Source of the DNA: CAXMST01 sp963700785
GTDB lineage: Bacteria; Actinomycetota; Thermoleophilia; Solirubrobacterales; 70-9
Reading direction: 5' to 3'
Length of the DNA: 64,000 bases
Assembly (NCBI GenBank): GCA_963700785.1
Contig: CAVOYZ010000010.1
Coordinates: 310,001-374,000 of the forward strand
Of the stretch, positions 52,316 to 61,993 are shown piece after piece. Numbering within the stretch: the first letter of the stretch is position 1; every line of letters starts with the position of its first letter. The notes beneath the pieces were generated by a model. The model worked only from the letters and a program-made list of their open reading frames with translations. It made no database searches and had not been told where the DNA came from. The position numbers and the translations under genes were made by a program.

Positions 52316-53572
52316 CTACTCGAAGATCCTGATCACGTCGTGGAGGCCGACGAGAAGGCGATCGATCTCCTCCTCGGTGGTGTAGACCCCGAAGCTGGCC
52401 CGCGCCGTCGCCGGAACGCCGAGCTTGTCCATCAGCGGCTGCGCGCAGTGGTGGCCGGAGCGGACCGCGATCCCGTGCCGGTCGAGGATCTCGGAGACGT
52501 CGTGGCCGTGGACTCCCTCGAGCTGGAAGCTGACCGGGCCGATGCGCTCGGGGGAGGGGGGAGGGCCGAGGACTCGCAGCCCGGGGACCTCGCCGAGCCG
52601 CCCGAGCGCATAGGCGGTGATCGTGCGCTCGTGCTCGGTCACCGCCTCGAGGCCGACCGAGGCGAGCCAGCGGATCGCGGCGGCGAGGCCGATCGCCCCT
52701 GAGATCGCCGGGGTTCCGGCCTCGAATCGGGCCGGGGGGTCGGCGTAGGTGGAGCCCCGCTTGGTCACCTTGCGGATCATCGAGCCGCCGCCGAGGAAGG
52801 GGGGCATCGCCGCGAGCAGGTCGAGTCGCGCCCAGAGGGCGCCGATTCCGGTCGGCCCGTAGACCTTGTGGCCGGTGAGCGCGTAGAAGTCGGCGCCGAG
52901 CGCGCCGACGTCGATCGCGAGCTTCGGGGCCGCCTGGGCGCCGTCGACGAGCACCAGCGCCCCGGCTTCGTGGGCACGGCGGGTGATGTCGGCGATCGGG
53001 TTCAGGGTCCCGAGCACGTTCGAGACGTGGGTGACCGCGACCAGCTTCGGCCGGCGCTGCAGCGCCGCCTCGAGCGAGGCGTCGATCAGGTGACCGTCGT
53101 CATCGACCTCGACCCAGTCGAGCACCGCTCCGGTGCGCTCGGCGAGCTGCTGCCAGGGGACGATGTTGGAGTGGTGCTCCATCTCGGTCAGCACGATCCG
53201 GTCGCCGGCGCCGACGTTCGCATCGCCCCAGGCGCGGGCGACGAGATTGATCGCCTCGGTGGCGTTCCGGGTGAAGACCACCTCGCGGCGGTCGGCGGCG
53301 CCGAGGTGGTCGGCGACCGTCGCGCGGGCGCCCTCGTAGGCCGCGGTCGCCTCCGCGGACATCGTGTGCGAGCCGCGGTGGACGTTCGAGTGATGGCGAC
53401 GCTCGTAGCGGTCGGTGGCCTCGATGCTGGCCAGCGACCGTTGCGAGCTGGCCGCGGAGTCGAGGTAGGCGACCGGCCGGCCCCCGACCTCACGCTCGAG
53501 CGCCGGGAACGAGGCCCGGATCTTCGCGATCGGGAACTCCCTCGCCCCGGTGGCCGTCGCGTGGCCGCTCAT
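52316..53572 (-). CDS. sufS: cysteine desulfurase SufS
   Basis: The 418-residue PLP enzyme has the Schiff-base Lys in ALTGHKVYGPTGIGAL and the class II active-site Cys in VRSGHHCAQPLMDKLG, with VEVDDDGHLIDASLEAALQR and VTHVSNVLGTLNPI in the core. It removes sulfur from cysteine as a persulfide for SufU. It begins eight bases after sufC and is followed by sufU, a standard order. Confidence 0.95.
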   Translation of the reverse strand: MSGHATATGAREFPIAKIRASFPALEREVGGRPVAYLDSAASSQRSLASIEATDRYERRHHSNVHRGSHTMSAEATAAYEGARATVADHLGAADRREVVFTRNATEAINLVARAWGDANVGAGDRIVLTEMEHHSNIVPWQQLAERTGAVLDWVEVDDDGHLIDASLEAALQRRPKLVAVTHVSNVLGTLNPIADITRRAHEAGALVLVDGAQAAPKLAIDVGALGADFYALTGHKVYGPTGIGALWARLDLLAAMPPFLGGGSMIRKVTKRGSTYADPPARFEAGTPAISGAIGLAAAIRWLASVGLEAVTEHERTITAYALGRLGEVPGLRVLGPPPSPERIGPVSFQLEGVHGHDVSEILDRHGIAVRSGHHCAQPLMDKLGVPATARASFGVYTTEEEIDRLLVGLHDVIRIFE

Positions 53573-53580
53573 CGGCGCAC

Positions 53581-54345
<765 letters not shown>

Positions 54346-54425
54346 TGGTCTCCAATCAGTTTGGTTCGGTCCGTGCTCGGACACCTATCGAGGTTGGGGC
54401 CTGTGGTCGCGCGCGATCGGCCCTG

Positions 54426-54451
54426 GGGATAAATCCTAGCTGGCTGGTCGG
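54426..54451 (-). promoter_or_regulatory. suf motif B upstream of sufC-sufS-sufU
   Basis: On the minus strand CCGACC, five bases, then GCTAGGATTTATCCC. It matches the rrf2 upstream site at 20 of 26 positions. TAGGAT (54438-54433) is a plausible -10. Next to it lies GGTCG-N5-CGACC (54446-54460), a perfect inverted repeat. Confidence 0.6.
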
Positions 54452-54480
54452 TTTTCGACCGTCGCAACGGCGCCGGCGGC

Positions 54481-54948
54481 TCAGGCGGCTGCGCCGGTCG
54501 TCTCGCGCCGACGTTCGAACTCGACCAGCTCGGCGAGCGTGGTGCTCGTGAGCGCCTTGGTGATGCCACCCTGAACCCGCGTCCAGAGGAGCTTCGTCGA
54601 GCAGGCGTGATCGCCGTCGATCTCGTGCGAGCAGAGGACCTTGCCGACCCTCCCCACCTCGTCCGGTTGAAAACACTCCATCGGGGTGATCGGGCCCTCG
54701 AGCGCCTCGACGACCTCGAGCATCCGGATCTCGTCGGCCGGCCGGCCGAGCCGGTAGCCGCCGTGGGCGCCGCGCTGCGAGTCGACCAGCCCGGCGCCGC
54801 GAAGCTTCGCGGCGAGGTGCTCGAGGTAGGACAGGGGCAGGGTCTCGGCCTCGGCGAGGGCGGCGAGCGGTACCGCGTCCTCGCCCTCACACCTCCCGAG
54901 CGCCACCAGTAGACGGACCCCGTACTCGGCCTTGGTTGAGAACAGCAT
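54481..54948 (-). CDS. Rrf2-family Fe-S-responsive regulator of the suf genes
   Basis: The 155-residue Rrf2 protein has the N-terminal winged helix (TKAEYGVRLLVALGRCEGED, GLVDSQRGAHGGYRLGRP) and three Cys suited to bind a cluster: MECFQPDE, VLCSHEID and HACSTKLL, as in IscR, NsrR and SufR. It is divergent from nothing and lies 135 bases upstream of sufC on the same strand, each with its own copy of the suf motif. It probably represses suf when loaded with a cluster. Confidence 0.88.
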   Translation of the reverse strand: MLFSTKAEYGVRLLVALGRCEGEDAVPLAALAEAETLPLSYLEHLAAKLRGAGLVDSQRGAHGGYRLGRPADEIRMLEVVEALEGPITPMECFQPDEVGRVGKVLCSHEIDGDHACSTKLLWTRVQGGITKALTSTTLAELVEFERRRETTGAAA

Positions 54949-54974
54949 GGGACAAATCCTAGCGATGCGGTCGG
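54949..54974 (-). promoter_or_regulatory. suf motif A upstream of the rrf2 gene
   Basis: On the minus strand CCGACC, five bases, then GCTAGGATTTGTCCC, directly followed by the ATG at 54948. TAGGAT (54961-54956) lies seven bases before the ATG, so the transcript should be leaderless and the site ideally placed for autorepression. Confidence 0.6.
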
Positions 54975-54975
54975 C

Positions 54976-55632
54976 TTATTCGGGGCTCCCGCGGTCGCCG
55001 GGTGGACGCTCGCCCGTCTCGCGGAGGCGCCGTTTGAGCACTCGCCAGGGGTTGATCACGACGCTTCCGTGGGCGGCGGTCCGCAGGGCCCGAGCGAGCA
55101 TCGTCCCCGCGATCGCATCGTCCTCGGGCAGCTCGATCAGCAGCTCGAGGTTGCCGCTGGCGCTGCGCCTCGGCTCGGGATCGTCGGAGGAGAGTGCCTT
55201 GAACAGCTCGATCGCCGCCTCGTTCTCCTCGAGGACCAGCGCCAGGAACCGCTCGATGCCCTCCTCGCGCGCACGGACCACCAGCTGCTCGAGCAGCGCC
55301 GTCGCCACACCGCGGCCCTGCCAGTCGTCGATCACGGTCACCGCTACCTCGGCGACCCGCGGATCCTCGGAGCGAACGAAGCGTGCCACCCCGACCGCGT
55401 CGCCGCTCTCGGCGTCGAAGCCGATGATCGCCTCGTGATCGCGATGGTCGACCTCGGTCAGGTAGTGCAGATCGGTCGCCTTGAGGCTGCTCAGCGGAGC
55501 GAAGAACCGCCGGTAGCGCGACTCCTCGCTGAGCCTGGCAAAGCCGTCGGCCAGCGCCCGCTTGTCGCCGGGCTCGATCGGTCGCGCCCGCAGCGAGCTC
55601 CCGTCCCGGGTCGTGACTACGGCCGCGGTCAT
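54976..55632 (-). CDS. GNAT-family N-acetyltransferase
   Basis: The 218-residue protein has a GNAT acetyl-CoA site (VTVIDDWQGRGVATALLEQL) after SGDAVGVARFVRSEDPRVAE. The opening RDGSSLRARPIEPGDKRALA and LSEESRYRRFFAPLSSL resemble GNAT domains of the protein-lysine-acetyltransferase group. ATG 55632 follows TAGGCT (minus strand) by seven bases. Substrate unknown. It ends 27 bases upstream of the Rrf2 gene. Confidence 0.82.
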   Translation of the reverse strand: MTAAVVTTRDGSSLRARPIEPGDKRALADGFARLSEESRYRRFFAPLSSLKATDLHYLTEVDHRDHEAIIGFDAESGDAVGVARFVRSEDPRVAEVAVTVIDDWQGRGVATALLEQLVVRAREEGIERFLALVLEENEAAIELFKALSSDDPEPRRSASGNLELLIELPEDDAIAGTMLARALRTAAHGSVVINPWRVLKRRLRETGERPPGDRGSPE

Positions 55633-55670
55633 TGCCGCCAGCCTAGATCACGCCCACGGGCGGACCGGGG

Positions 55671-56300
55671 TCAGGCCTCGATCAGACCGCGGCGGATCGC
55701 GTAGCGAACGAGTTCCACCCGATCGCGCATGCCGAGCTTGCGCATCGCGTTCGACCGGTGGTTCTCGACCGTCTTCTCGGAGAGCGAGAGGATCTCGGCG
55801 ATCTCCTTGTTGGTGTGCGCCTCGGCGACCAGGGTCACGACCTCGAGCTCCCTCGGGGTCAGCTCCGCCTCGCCACCCTGGCCGCGGCCGAGAACGTCCT
55901 TGATCAGGGCCTGCTGGGCCTCGGGGGTGAGGAACGGCTCACCGCGCTTGACCGCGTCGATCGCATCGAGCAGATCGGTGTCGGCCGCGCGCTTCAGGAC
56001 GTACCCCGACGCCCCCGCCTTCAGCGCCTCGAACAGGTAGCGGTCCTCGTCGTGCATCGAGAGGATCAGGATCGAGACCTCGGGCGCGTGCTCGCGAATC
56101 TCGCGGGTCACCTCGAGCCCGGAGAGGCCCGGCATCTTGACGTCGAGGATCGCCAGGTCCGGGCGCTCGCGCAGGGCGATGTCGCGGGCGTCGGATCCGT
56201 TGTCGGCCTCGGCGATCACCTCGATCCCCTGCTGTTGCTCGAGCAGGAGCCGCAGGCCCGAGCGGACGATCCCGTGGTCATCTGCAATCAGTACGCGCAT
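55671..56300 (-). CDS. NarL/LuxR-family response regulator
   Basis: The 209-residue regulator has a receiver domain (VLIADDHGIVRSGLRLLLEQ; phospho-acceptor Asp in LAILDVKMPGLSGLEV; Lys in SGYVLKRAAD) and a C-terminal LuxR helix-turn-helix (ELTPRELEVVTLVAEAHTNK, SLSEKTVENHRSNAMRKLGM). It starts two bases after the sensor kinase gene, so they form one two-component system. Confidence 0.92.
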   Translation of the reverse strand: MRVLIADDHGIVRSGLRLLLEQQQGIEVIAEADNGSDARDIALRERPDLAILDVKMPGLSGLEVTREIREHAPEVSILILSMHDEDRYLFEALKAGASGYVLKRAADTDLLDAIDAVKRGEPFLTPEAQQALIKDVLGRGQGGEAELTPRELEVVTLVAEAHTNKEIAEILSLSEKTVENHRSNAMRKLGMRDRVELVRYAIRRGLIEA

Positions 56301-56302
56301 CT

Positions 56303-57293
56303 CTAGTCGACCTCATCGGCAATCGGGAGCCACAACCTGACCCGCGTGCCCATCCCAGGCTCCGAGTCGATCTCCAGCGAGGCCCCGACCAGCAGGGCCC
56401 GCTCACGCATGCCCGCGACCCCGAGGCCGGCACCGGTCCGATCGGCGTCGAACCCGGTGCCGTCGTCGGCCACTCGAAGCTCCAGCCGGCGATCGTCGAT
56501 GCAGAGGCGGACCCGGATATGGGCGGCGCCGGAGTGCCGGACGGCGTTCGACAGCGCCTCCTGCGCGACCCGGTAGGTGACCAGCTGCAGCTCGTCGGAC
56601 AGCTGCGGGAGCACGCCCTCGCCGAGCTCGCGATCGAATGCGGTGCGGATCTCGGTCTGGCGGGCGATCTCCTCGACGAGGCCCGCCAGGGCGGCCTCCA
56701 GGCCGAGGTCGTCGAGCGCCGTCGGCCGCAGCTGCCGAGCCAGCTTCAGCAGCTCCTGCATCGCCTGGCTGGCAACGGCGCGCGTCTCGACCAGCTCCTC
56801 GGAGAGCTCCGGCGGCGCCTTCGTTCGCAGCGCCTCGAGCCTCAGGACCAGCCCGGTAAGCGCCTGGTTGACCTCGTCGTGGAGGTCGCGCGCGACGCGG
56901 GCCCGCTCGCGCTCCTGGGCTTCGAGGGCCGCGCTCGCGCTGCTCCGCCGCTCCGCCTCGAGCCGGCTGAGCATCTCCCGGAACGACTGGTCGAGCCGGC
57001 GCACCTCCTCCGGCCCACCGATCGCGACCGCCTCCTCGGCGGTCTGCGGCCGGGAGAGGTTCGACCCGCTCCATCTCGTCCGCGAGCCGCTCGAGCGGCT
57101 CGACCCGGCGGGAGAGCAGGAAGACGTTGGCGGCGACGGTGGTCGCGAGCGCGAACCCGAGCACCAAACCGGCCGCCCCGGTGTCGCGGAGGCTGTTGTC
57201 GGGGGCCGATGCGATCACGGCTGCGACGACCGCAGCGCCGATCAGCAGCAGGTTTACGAGGATGACCTGGGTGAGCAGTGTCCCGCGCCTCAT
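56303..57293 (-). CDS. NarX/LiaS-type sensor histidine kinase, one surplus base at about 57060
   Basis: The N-terminal frame gives two membrane helices (VNLLLIGAAVVAAVIA, LVLGFALATTVAANVFLL) and a HAMP start (RRVEPLERLADEMERV). The second frame continues with SRPQTAEEAVAIGGPEEVRR, the HisKA_3 site ERARVARDLHDEVNQALTGL and an ATPase domain (AVRHSGAAH, ADDGTGFDAD, GLGVAGMRERA). Dropping one of two T bases at 57060-57061 gives MERVDLSRPQTAEE, a normal HAMP. AGGAGG precedes ATG 57293. It phosphorylates the regulator encoded just downstream; the signal is unknown. Confidence 0.88.
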
Positions 57294-57402
57294 CTACCCT
57301 CCTTATCGCACGCCGGCGGCGGAAACCCGACCTTAGGGCCCCATTTAGGACGTGTGGCAATATTCCTTTCAGACCCATCGCACCCCCAGGAGGCTTGAAG
57401 CA

Positions 57403-58263
57403 GTGAAGACCACCCGCAGCTCGAACGTCGCAGCCGGCGTCCGCACGACGCTGCTGCTGGCCACGCTCACCGGTCTCTTCGTCGTCATCGGCGCGGCGAT
57501 CGGCGGCCCGCAGACGGCGCTGATGTTCCTCTTCTTCGGCGCCATCCTGAACCTCGGCGCGTTCTGGTTCAGCGACAAGATCGCGCTGAAGATGAGCGGC
57601 GCGGTGCCGCTCGAGGAGTCGCAGGCGCCCGGGATCTACTCGATGGTTCGCGAGCTCTGCGAGCGCGCACAGATGCCGATGCCGGCGCTGTACATGATTC
57701 CGCAGGCTCAGCCGAACGCCTTCGCCACCGGTCGCAGCCCGAACCGCGCCGCGGTGGCGGTGACCGCCGGGATCACCAAGTTGCTGAGCGAGGAGGAGTT
57801 GCGTGGCGTGATCGCTCACGAGCTCGCCCACATCCAGAACCGCGACACGCTGATCCAGTCGGTCGCCGCGACGATCGGCGGCGCGATCACCTACCTCGCC
57901 TACATGCTGATGTGGTTCGGTGGCGACAACAACAGCCCCCTGGGGCTGATCGGCAGCCTCGCGATGGTCCTGCTGGCGCCGATCGCAGCCTCGCTGATCC
58001 AGATGTCGATCAGCCGGCAGCGCGAGTTCTCGGCCGACGCGACCGGGGCGGAGATCAGCGGCCGGCCCGAGAGCCTCGCCTCGGCCCTGCTGCGGCTCGA
58101 GCAGGGCGCCAAGGACATCCCGATGGACGTCAACCAGGCGACCGAGTGCATGTACATCGTCAAGCCGCTCTCGGGCAAGGGCATCGCCGGCCTCTTCTCG
58201 ACCCATCCGCCGATCGAGGAGCGGGTCCGCCGGCTTCGCCAGATGCGGACCAGCGTCGGCTGA
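57403..58263 (+). CDS. htpX: membrane zinc metalloprotease HtpX
   Basis: The 286-residue protein has four membrane segments and the M48 site AHELAHIQNRD (HExxH), with the third ligand in SRQREFSADATGAE. HtpX degrades misfolded membrane proteins. GTG 57403 is preferred because AGGAGG at 57388-57393 lies nine bases upstream; an upstream start at 57352 adds non-conserved residues. It is divergent from the two-component genes, which might control it, though no site is evident. Confidence 0.92.
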   Translation: MKTTRSSNVAAGVRTTLLLATLTGLFVVIGAAIGGPQTALMFLFFGAILNLGAFWFSDKIALKMSGAVPLEESQAPGIYSMVRELCERAQMPMPALYMIPQAQPNAFATGRSPNRAAVAVTAGITKLLSEEELRGVIAHELAHIQNRDTLIQSVAATIGGAITYLAYMLMWFGGDNNSPLGLIGSLAMVLLAPIAASLIQMSISRQREFSADATGAEISGRPESLASALLRLEQGAKDIPMDVNQATECMYIVKPLSGKGIAGLFSTHPPIEERVRRLRQMRTSVG

Positions 58264-58320
58264 TCCGGCCGCGCTGATCCGGCGCTGCTCGGCGCCCCTG
58301 CCCGCTAGCATCGCGCGCCC

Positions 58321-59289
58321 GTGGGACGTTTGACCAGGCTCAGGATCGCGCTCGGGCGCTTTCGCCCGCTGCTGGTCGCTCGGTCCTTCCTGCATGCCCC
58401 GCGGATGCTCCGCAACCGGTCGCTCTACCGGCGCTACGGGATCAGGCGCAGCGTGTTTCGGACGCTCGCCCAGCGGCACGTCCCCGACGGCGCCTACGAG
58501 GAGAGCGAGCTGCCGTGGCTCGATCGAGCCGGGGCCGACGAGGCGCTCGCTGCCGACCCGCGCCTGGGGCGCTTCCCCGAACCGATCCGCGAGGCGGTGC
58601 GGCACTGGCCCGAGCGGGGTTACGCAGTGCTCGAGGGCTTCTTCGAGCCGGGGCTGATCGATCGAATCAACGGCGAGATCGAGGCCCAGCTCGAGCGTGG
58701 GCGGATCAGCTTCAACCGTGGCTCGGAGCGGGTCCGGAACGTCTACAAGCGCTGTCCGGCGGCGGCCGAGGCGGTCGGCGACCCGCGGATGCTGGAGGTG
58801 CTCTCGTTCCTGTTGGGTCGCGAGGTCGGCATCTGGCAGTCGATCAGCTTCTTCAGAGGCAGCCGGCAGGGAGCCCACTCCGACGCCTTCCACATGACGA
58901 CCGAACCGCCCGGCTACCTGATCGCGATCTGGATCGCGCTCGAGGACATCGAGCCGGGTTGTCGGCCCGTCTTCTACCTGCCGGGCACGCATCGCCTCAG
59001 CCAGATCGTGACCGAGGACCTCGAGATCGACCACGAGTCGCCGCTGTTCGTGCCCGACAAGGCCGCGGCCTACTACGACCGGATCAAGCGCCAGGTGCGC
59101 GGCTCCGGCGTCGAGCCGGTCCGCTTCCTGCCACGCAAGGGTGACGTCCTGATCTGGCACTCGAACCTGCTGCACGGCGGCGGGCCGATCACCGAGCCCG
59201 ATTCGACCCGCCGCAGCCTCGTCGCCCACTACTACGGCAAGGGCAGCCTTCGCTGGCACGAGATCGCCGAGCATCCGTCGCTGGTCTGA
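58321..59289 (+). CDS. phytanoyl-CoA dioxygenase (PhyH)-family protein
   Basis: The 322-residue Fe(II)/2-oxoglutarate dioxygenase-like protein has the HxD pair in RQGAHSDAFHMTTEP and the distal His in LIWHSNLLHGGGPI, with an Arg in DSTRRSLVAHYYGK to bind 2-oxoglutarate. RGYAVLEGFFEPGLIDRINGE is typical of PhyH. GTG 58321 follows TAGCAT (58306-58311) by nine bases. Substrate unknown; relatives act on lipids, amino acids or natural products. Confidence 0.85.
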   Translation: MGRLTRLRIALGRFRPLLVARSFLHAPRMLRNRSLYRRYGIRRSVFRTLAQRHVPDGAYEESELPWLDRAGADEALAADPRLGRFPEPIREAVRHWPERGYAVLEGFFEPGLIDRINGEIEAQLERGRISFNRGSERVRNVYKRCPAAAEAVGDPRMLEVLSFLLGREVGIWQSISFFRGSRQGAHSDAFHMTTEPPGYLIAIWIALEDIEPGCRPVFYLPGTHRLSQIVTEDLEIDHESPLFVPDKAAAYYDRIKRQVRGSGVEPVRFLPRKGDVLIWHSNLLHGGGPITEPDSTRRSLVAHYYGKGSLRWHEIAEHPSLV

Positions 59290-59379
59290 GCCGCCCGGCG
59301 TGCGGCCGGGCGGCTGACGGCCCCCTGCTACACTTTCTGAAGTAATAGCCCTAATCCTGATCGAGTTTGAGGTGAATCG

Positions 59380-60567
59380 ATGCCGACCGGCGCAGAGCTG
59401 ATCGAGATCATCAAGGCGGGAATCGAGGAGGTTCAGCCCTCCGAGGCGCAGGCGGAGCTGTCCGCGAACGGCGTCGCCCTGGTCGACGTCCGCGAGCAGC
59501 ACGAGTTCGAGGAGCGCCACATCCCGGGGGCGATCCACGTTCCCCGCGGCCACCTGGAAACACGGATCGAGCAGTTCGTTCCCGACAAGGACACGCGGGT
59601 GATTCTCTACTGCGCCTCCGGCAACCGCTCGGCCTTCGCGGCGCGGACGCTGGGCGAAGAGCTCGGCTACTCCGACGTTGCCTCGCTCGCCGGTGGCATC
59701 ACCCTCTGGAAGGACCGCAACTACGAGACGGTCGTTCCCCGCAAGCTCAGCCAGGAGCAGAAGGAGCGCTACAGCCGTCACATCCTGGTTCCCGAGATCG
59801 GCCTCGAGGGGCAGCTGAAGCTGCTCGACGCAAAGGTCCTGCTGCTCGGAGCCGGTGGCCTCGGCTCACCGACGGCGCTCTACCTCGCCGCCGCGGGCGT
59901 CGGCACGATCGGGCTGATCGACGACGACGTGGTCGATGCCTCGAACCTGCAGCGCCAGGTGATCCACAGCACCGAGACGATCAACGTGCCGAAGACGACC
60001 TCGGCGCGCCGGGCGATCGAGGCGCTGAACCCGGACGTCACCGTCAACGAGCACCAGACGCGGCTCGACGCCTCGAACGTGATCGAGCTGCTCTCGCAGT
60101 ACGACGTGATCGTCGACGGCGCCGACAACTTCCCGACCCGCTACCTGCTCAACGACGCCTCCGTGCGACTCGGCAAGCCGGTCGTCTCGGCCTCGATCCT
60201 CGCCTTCGACGGTCAGATCTCGACCTTCGTGCCGGATCAGGGCCCGTGCTACCGGTGCCTGTACCCGACGCCCCCACCGCCCGAGCTTGCGCCCTCCTGC
60301 GGCGCGGCCGGGGTGCTCGGCATGCTGCCCGGCGTGATGGGGCTGTTCCAGTCGCTCGAGGTCTTCAAGCTGATCACCGGAGCCGGTGAGCCGCTGGTCG
60401 GCCGGCTGCTGCTGTTCGAGGCGCTGAGCACGACCTTCACCGAGCTCAAGGTCAAGCGCGACCCGAGTTGCCCGATCTGCGGGCCCGATGCGCCGCAGGT
60501 GGCCGACGAGGACCTCGGCAAGTTCCAGGACTACGAGGCGTTCTGCTCCGGCGCCGTCCCGGCCTGA
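59380..60567 (+). CDS. rhodanese-MoeB/ThiF fusion (sulfur-carrier adenylyltransferase)
   Basis: An N-terminal rhodanese domain (VALVDVREQHEFEERHIPGA, active-site loop LYCASGNRSAFAART) is followed from about residue 128 by an E1-like domain: RYSRHILVPEIGLEGQ, nucleotide loop LLGAGGLGSPTALYLAAAGV, adenylation Asp in DGADNFPTRYLLND, and zinc Cys in PCYRCLYP and SCPICGP. MoeZ-type proteins normally carry the rhodanese at the C-terminus, so the order is reversed. GAGGTG precedes ATG 59380. It should activate the sulfur carrier encoded next. Confidence 0.9.
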   Translation: MPTGAELIEIIKAGIEEVQPSEAQAELSANGVALVDVREQHEFEERHIPGAIHVPRGHLETRIEQFVPDKDTRVILYCASGNRSAFAARTLGEELGYSDVASLAGGITLWKDRNYETVVPRKLSQEQKERYSRHILVPEIGLEGQLKLLDAKVLLLGAGGLGSPTALYLAAAGVGTIGLIDDDVVDASNLQRQVIHSTETINVPKTTSARRAIEALNPDVTVNEHQTRLDASNVIELLSQYDVIVDGADNFPTRYLLNDASVRLGKPVVSASILAFDGQISTFVPDQGPCYRCLYPTPPPPELAPSCGAAGVLGMLPGVMGLFQSLEVFKLITGAGEPLVGRLLLFEALSTTFTELKVKRDPSCPICGPDAPQVADEDLGKFQDYEAFCSGAVPA

Positions 60568-60604
60568 GCCGGGCCACGATTCTGCCTGTAGGGTTCGCGC
60601 CGCA

Positions 60605-60880
60605 ATGCCGACCGTCAAGATCCCGCCCGTGCTTCGCGCCCAGACCGGAGGCGAGTCGCAGGTCCCGATCGAGGGCGCCGACGTCGGGCAGGTCCTGAGG
60701 GGCCTGGCCGACGCCCACCCGGGCACCGAGAAGCAGCTCTTCGGCGACGACGGCGAGCTCAACCGCTACGTCAACGTCTACCTCAACGACGAGGACGTTC
60801 GCGTCCTCGACGGCCTTGCGACCGGGGTCGGGGCGGACGACACGATCGTCATCCTGCCCGCGATGGCCGGCGGGCGATAG
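60605..60880 (+). CDS. MoaD/ThiS/CysO-type sulfur-carrier protein ending GGR
   Basis: The 91-residue ubiquitin-like protein (VKIPPVLRAQTGGESQVPIE, VNVYLNDEDVRVLDGLATGV, DTIVILPAMAGGR) resembles CysO, which carries sulfur as a C-terminal thiocarboxylate for cysteine synthesis. The expected terminal Gly-Gly is followed by an extra Arg, which would need removal before adenylation. ATG 60605 lies ten bases after TAGGGT (60589-60594). It lies directly downstream of the rhodanese-MoeB gene, its likely activator. Confidence 0.85.
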   Translation: MPTVKIPPVLRAQTGGESQVPIEGADVGQVLRGLADAHPGTEKQLFGDDGELNRYVNVYLNDEDVRVLDGLATGVGADDTIVILPAMAGGR

Positions 60881-60902
60881 GCCGGGCCCGCCCGCTCGGG
60901 GC

Positions 60903-61993
60903 TCAGGGCTCGCCGCCGGTCAGCTTCGTGTACTCGACCCAGGACGGCTTCGGGTCGAGGTCGTTGTCGACCAGACCGGCCGAGGCGCACCATCCGCACA
61001 ACCCCTCGGGGTTGGCCGGATCCCGCCAGGTGTACCAGAGCACGCCCCGGAGGTTCCAGGCGCTGCGCCGGTCGAGCATCAAGCTGTAGGTCCTGCGCAG
61101 CAGCGCAGCCTGGCGTTGCGGCGTCGTCGCCAGCTGGCTGCCCGAGCGCGGGTCCGACCCCCAGCCGATCTCGGTCACCCAGATGCCGTCGTCGCCGTCG
61201 CCGCCGCGTCGCATCTCCTCGCGGGTCTCCCTCATCTGCCTTCTGACGTCGTCGATCCGGGGCCCGTACGGATGGACCGCGACCAGGTCCGTGGCGTCGG
61301 CGACGCCGGGCCTCTCGTAGAGCCGGCGGAGAAATGTCGGATGACTCGATCGCGCCTTCCCCCCCGGGCGTCGCGAACATGCCGGCGATCATCACCTCGG
61401 CCGCCGGGTCCGCTCTGCGGAGCGCCTGCGCGGAGCGCGTCAGAAGCCTGGCGTACTCGGCCGGGTCCGGCTTCGGCTCCCAGAACGCCGGCCCGTTCTC
61501 CTCGTTCCAGATCTCCCAGGTCCGCAGCGGCCTGGGCTCGGCGTCCGGGTGGGTGTCCGCGAACGTCTCCCAGAACCTGCCGTCCGGCCCGTAGCGGGCG
61601 ACCGCCTGTCTCAGGAAGCGCTCCCAGGCAGCCATCGCCCTGCTGCTGGTCGTCGGCGGGGTCGACCGTGTCGGCGCGTATGCGGTCGGGGTGCCGAACA
61701 CATACGGGATCGGCTCGAGGCCGTGGACGGCCAGGCTCCCGATCAGCTCGTCGTAGCCCGACCAGGAGAAGACCCCGGGGCTGGTCTCGACCCGCGCCCA
61801 GGAGAGGAACAGGTGGTAGCTGCCGACCCCGCCCGCGGCCATTCGCGCCAGATCAGCCTCGCTGGTGGCGTCCTGGGGGGCGACGCCGAAGAAGCCCGGC
61901 GGCGGGGTCGGCCCGGTCGTTTCCGTCGCCACCGCCGCAGCCGGCGATCGCGACCAAGCTCAGCGCGATACCCGTGATCAGGCGTCGGATCAT
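60903..61993 (-). CDS. lipoprotein glycoside hydrolase-like protein (clan A barrel), two surplus bases
   Basis: Three frames join to one gene. ATG 61993 gives a lipoprotein signal (LITGIALSLVAIAGC). After an indel at about 61900-61935 the barrel begins PGFFGVAPQDATSEADLARM, then TWEIWNEENGPAFWEPKP, with the acid/base NE motif of clan A hydrolases (PslG/GH39-like). A second surplus base at 61335 shifts from ESSDI to FLRRLYERPGVADATDLVAV, WVTEIGWGSD (nucleophile Glu) and WNLRGVLWYTWRD. Its ATG overlaps the preceding stop (ATGA). It probably cleaves an extracellular polysaccharide. Confidence 0.75.

Noticed and set aside
56842..59781. 979-residue open frame on the minus strand
   Set aside because: Its composition is Arg/Pro/Ala/Asp-rich with no motif, and it lies antisense to htpX and the PhyH gene, which have clear catalytic motifs. 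GC-rich genes commonly leave such frames open.
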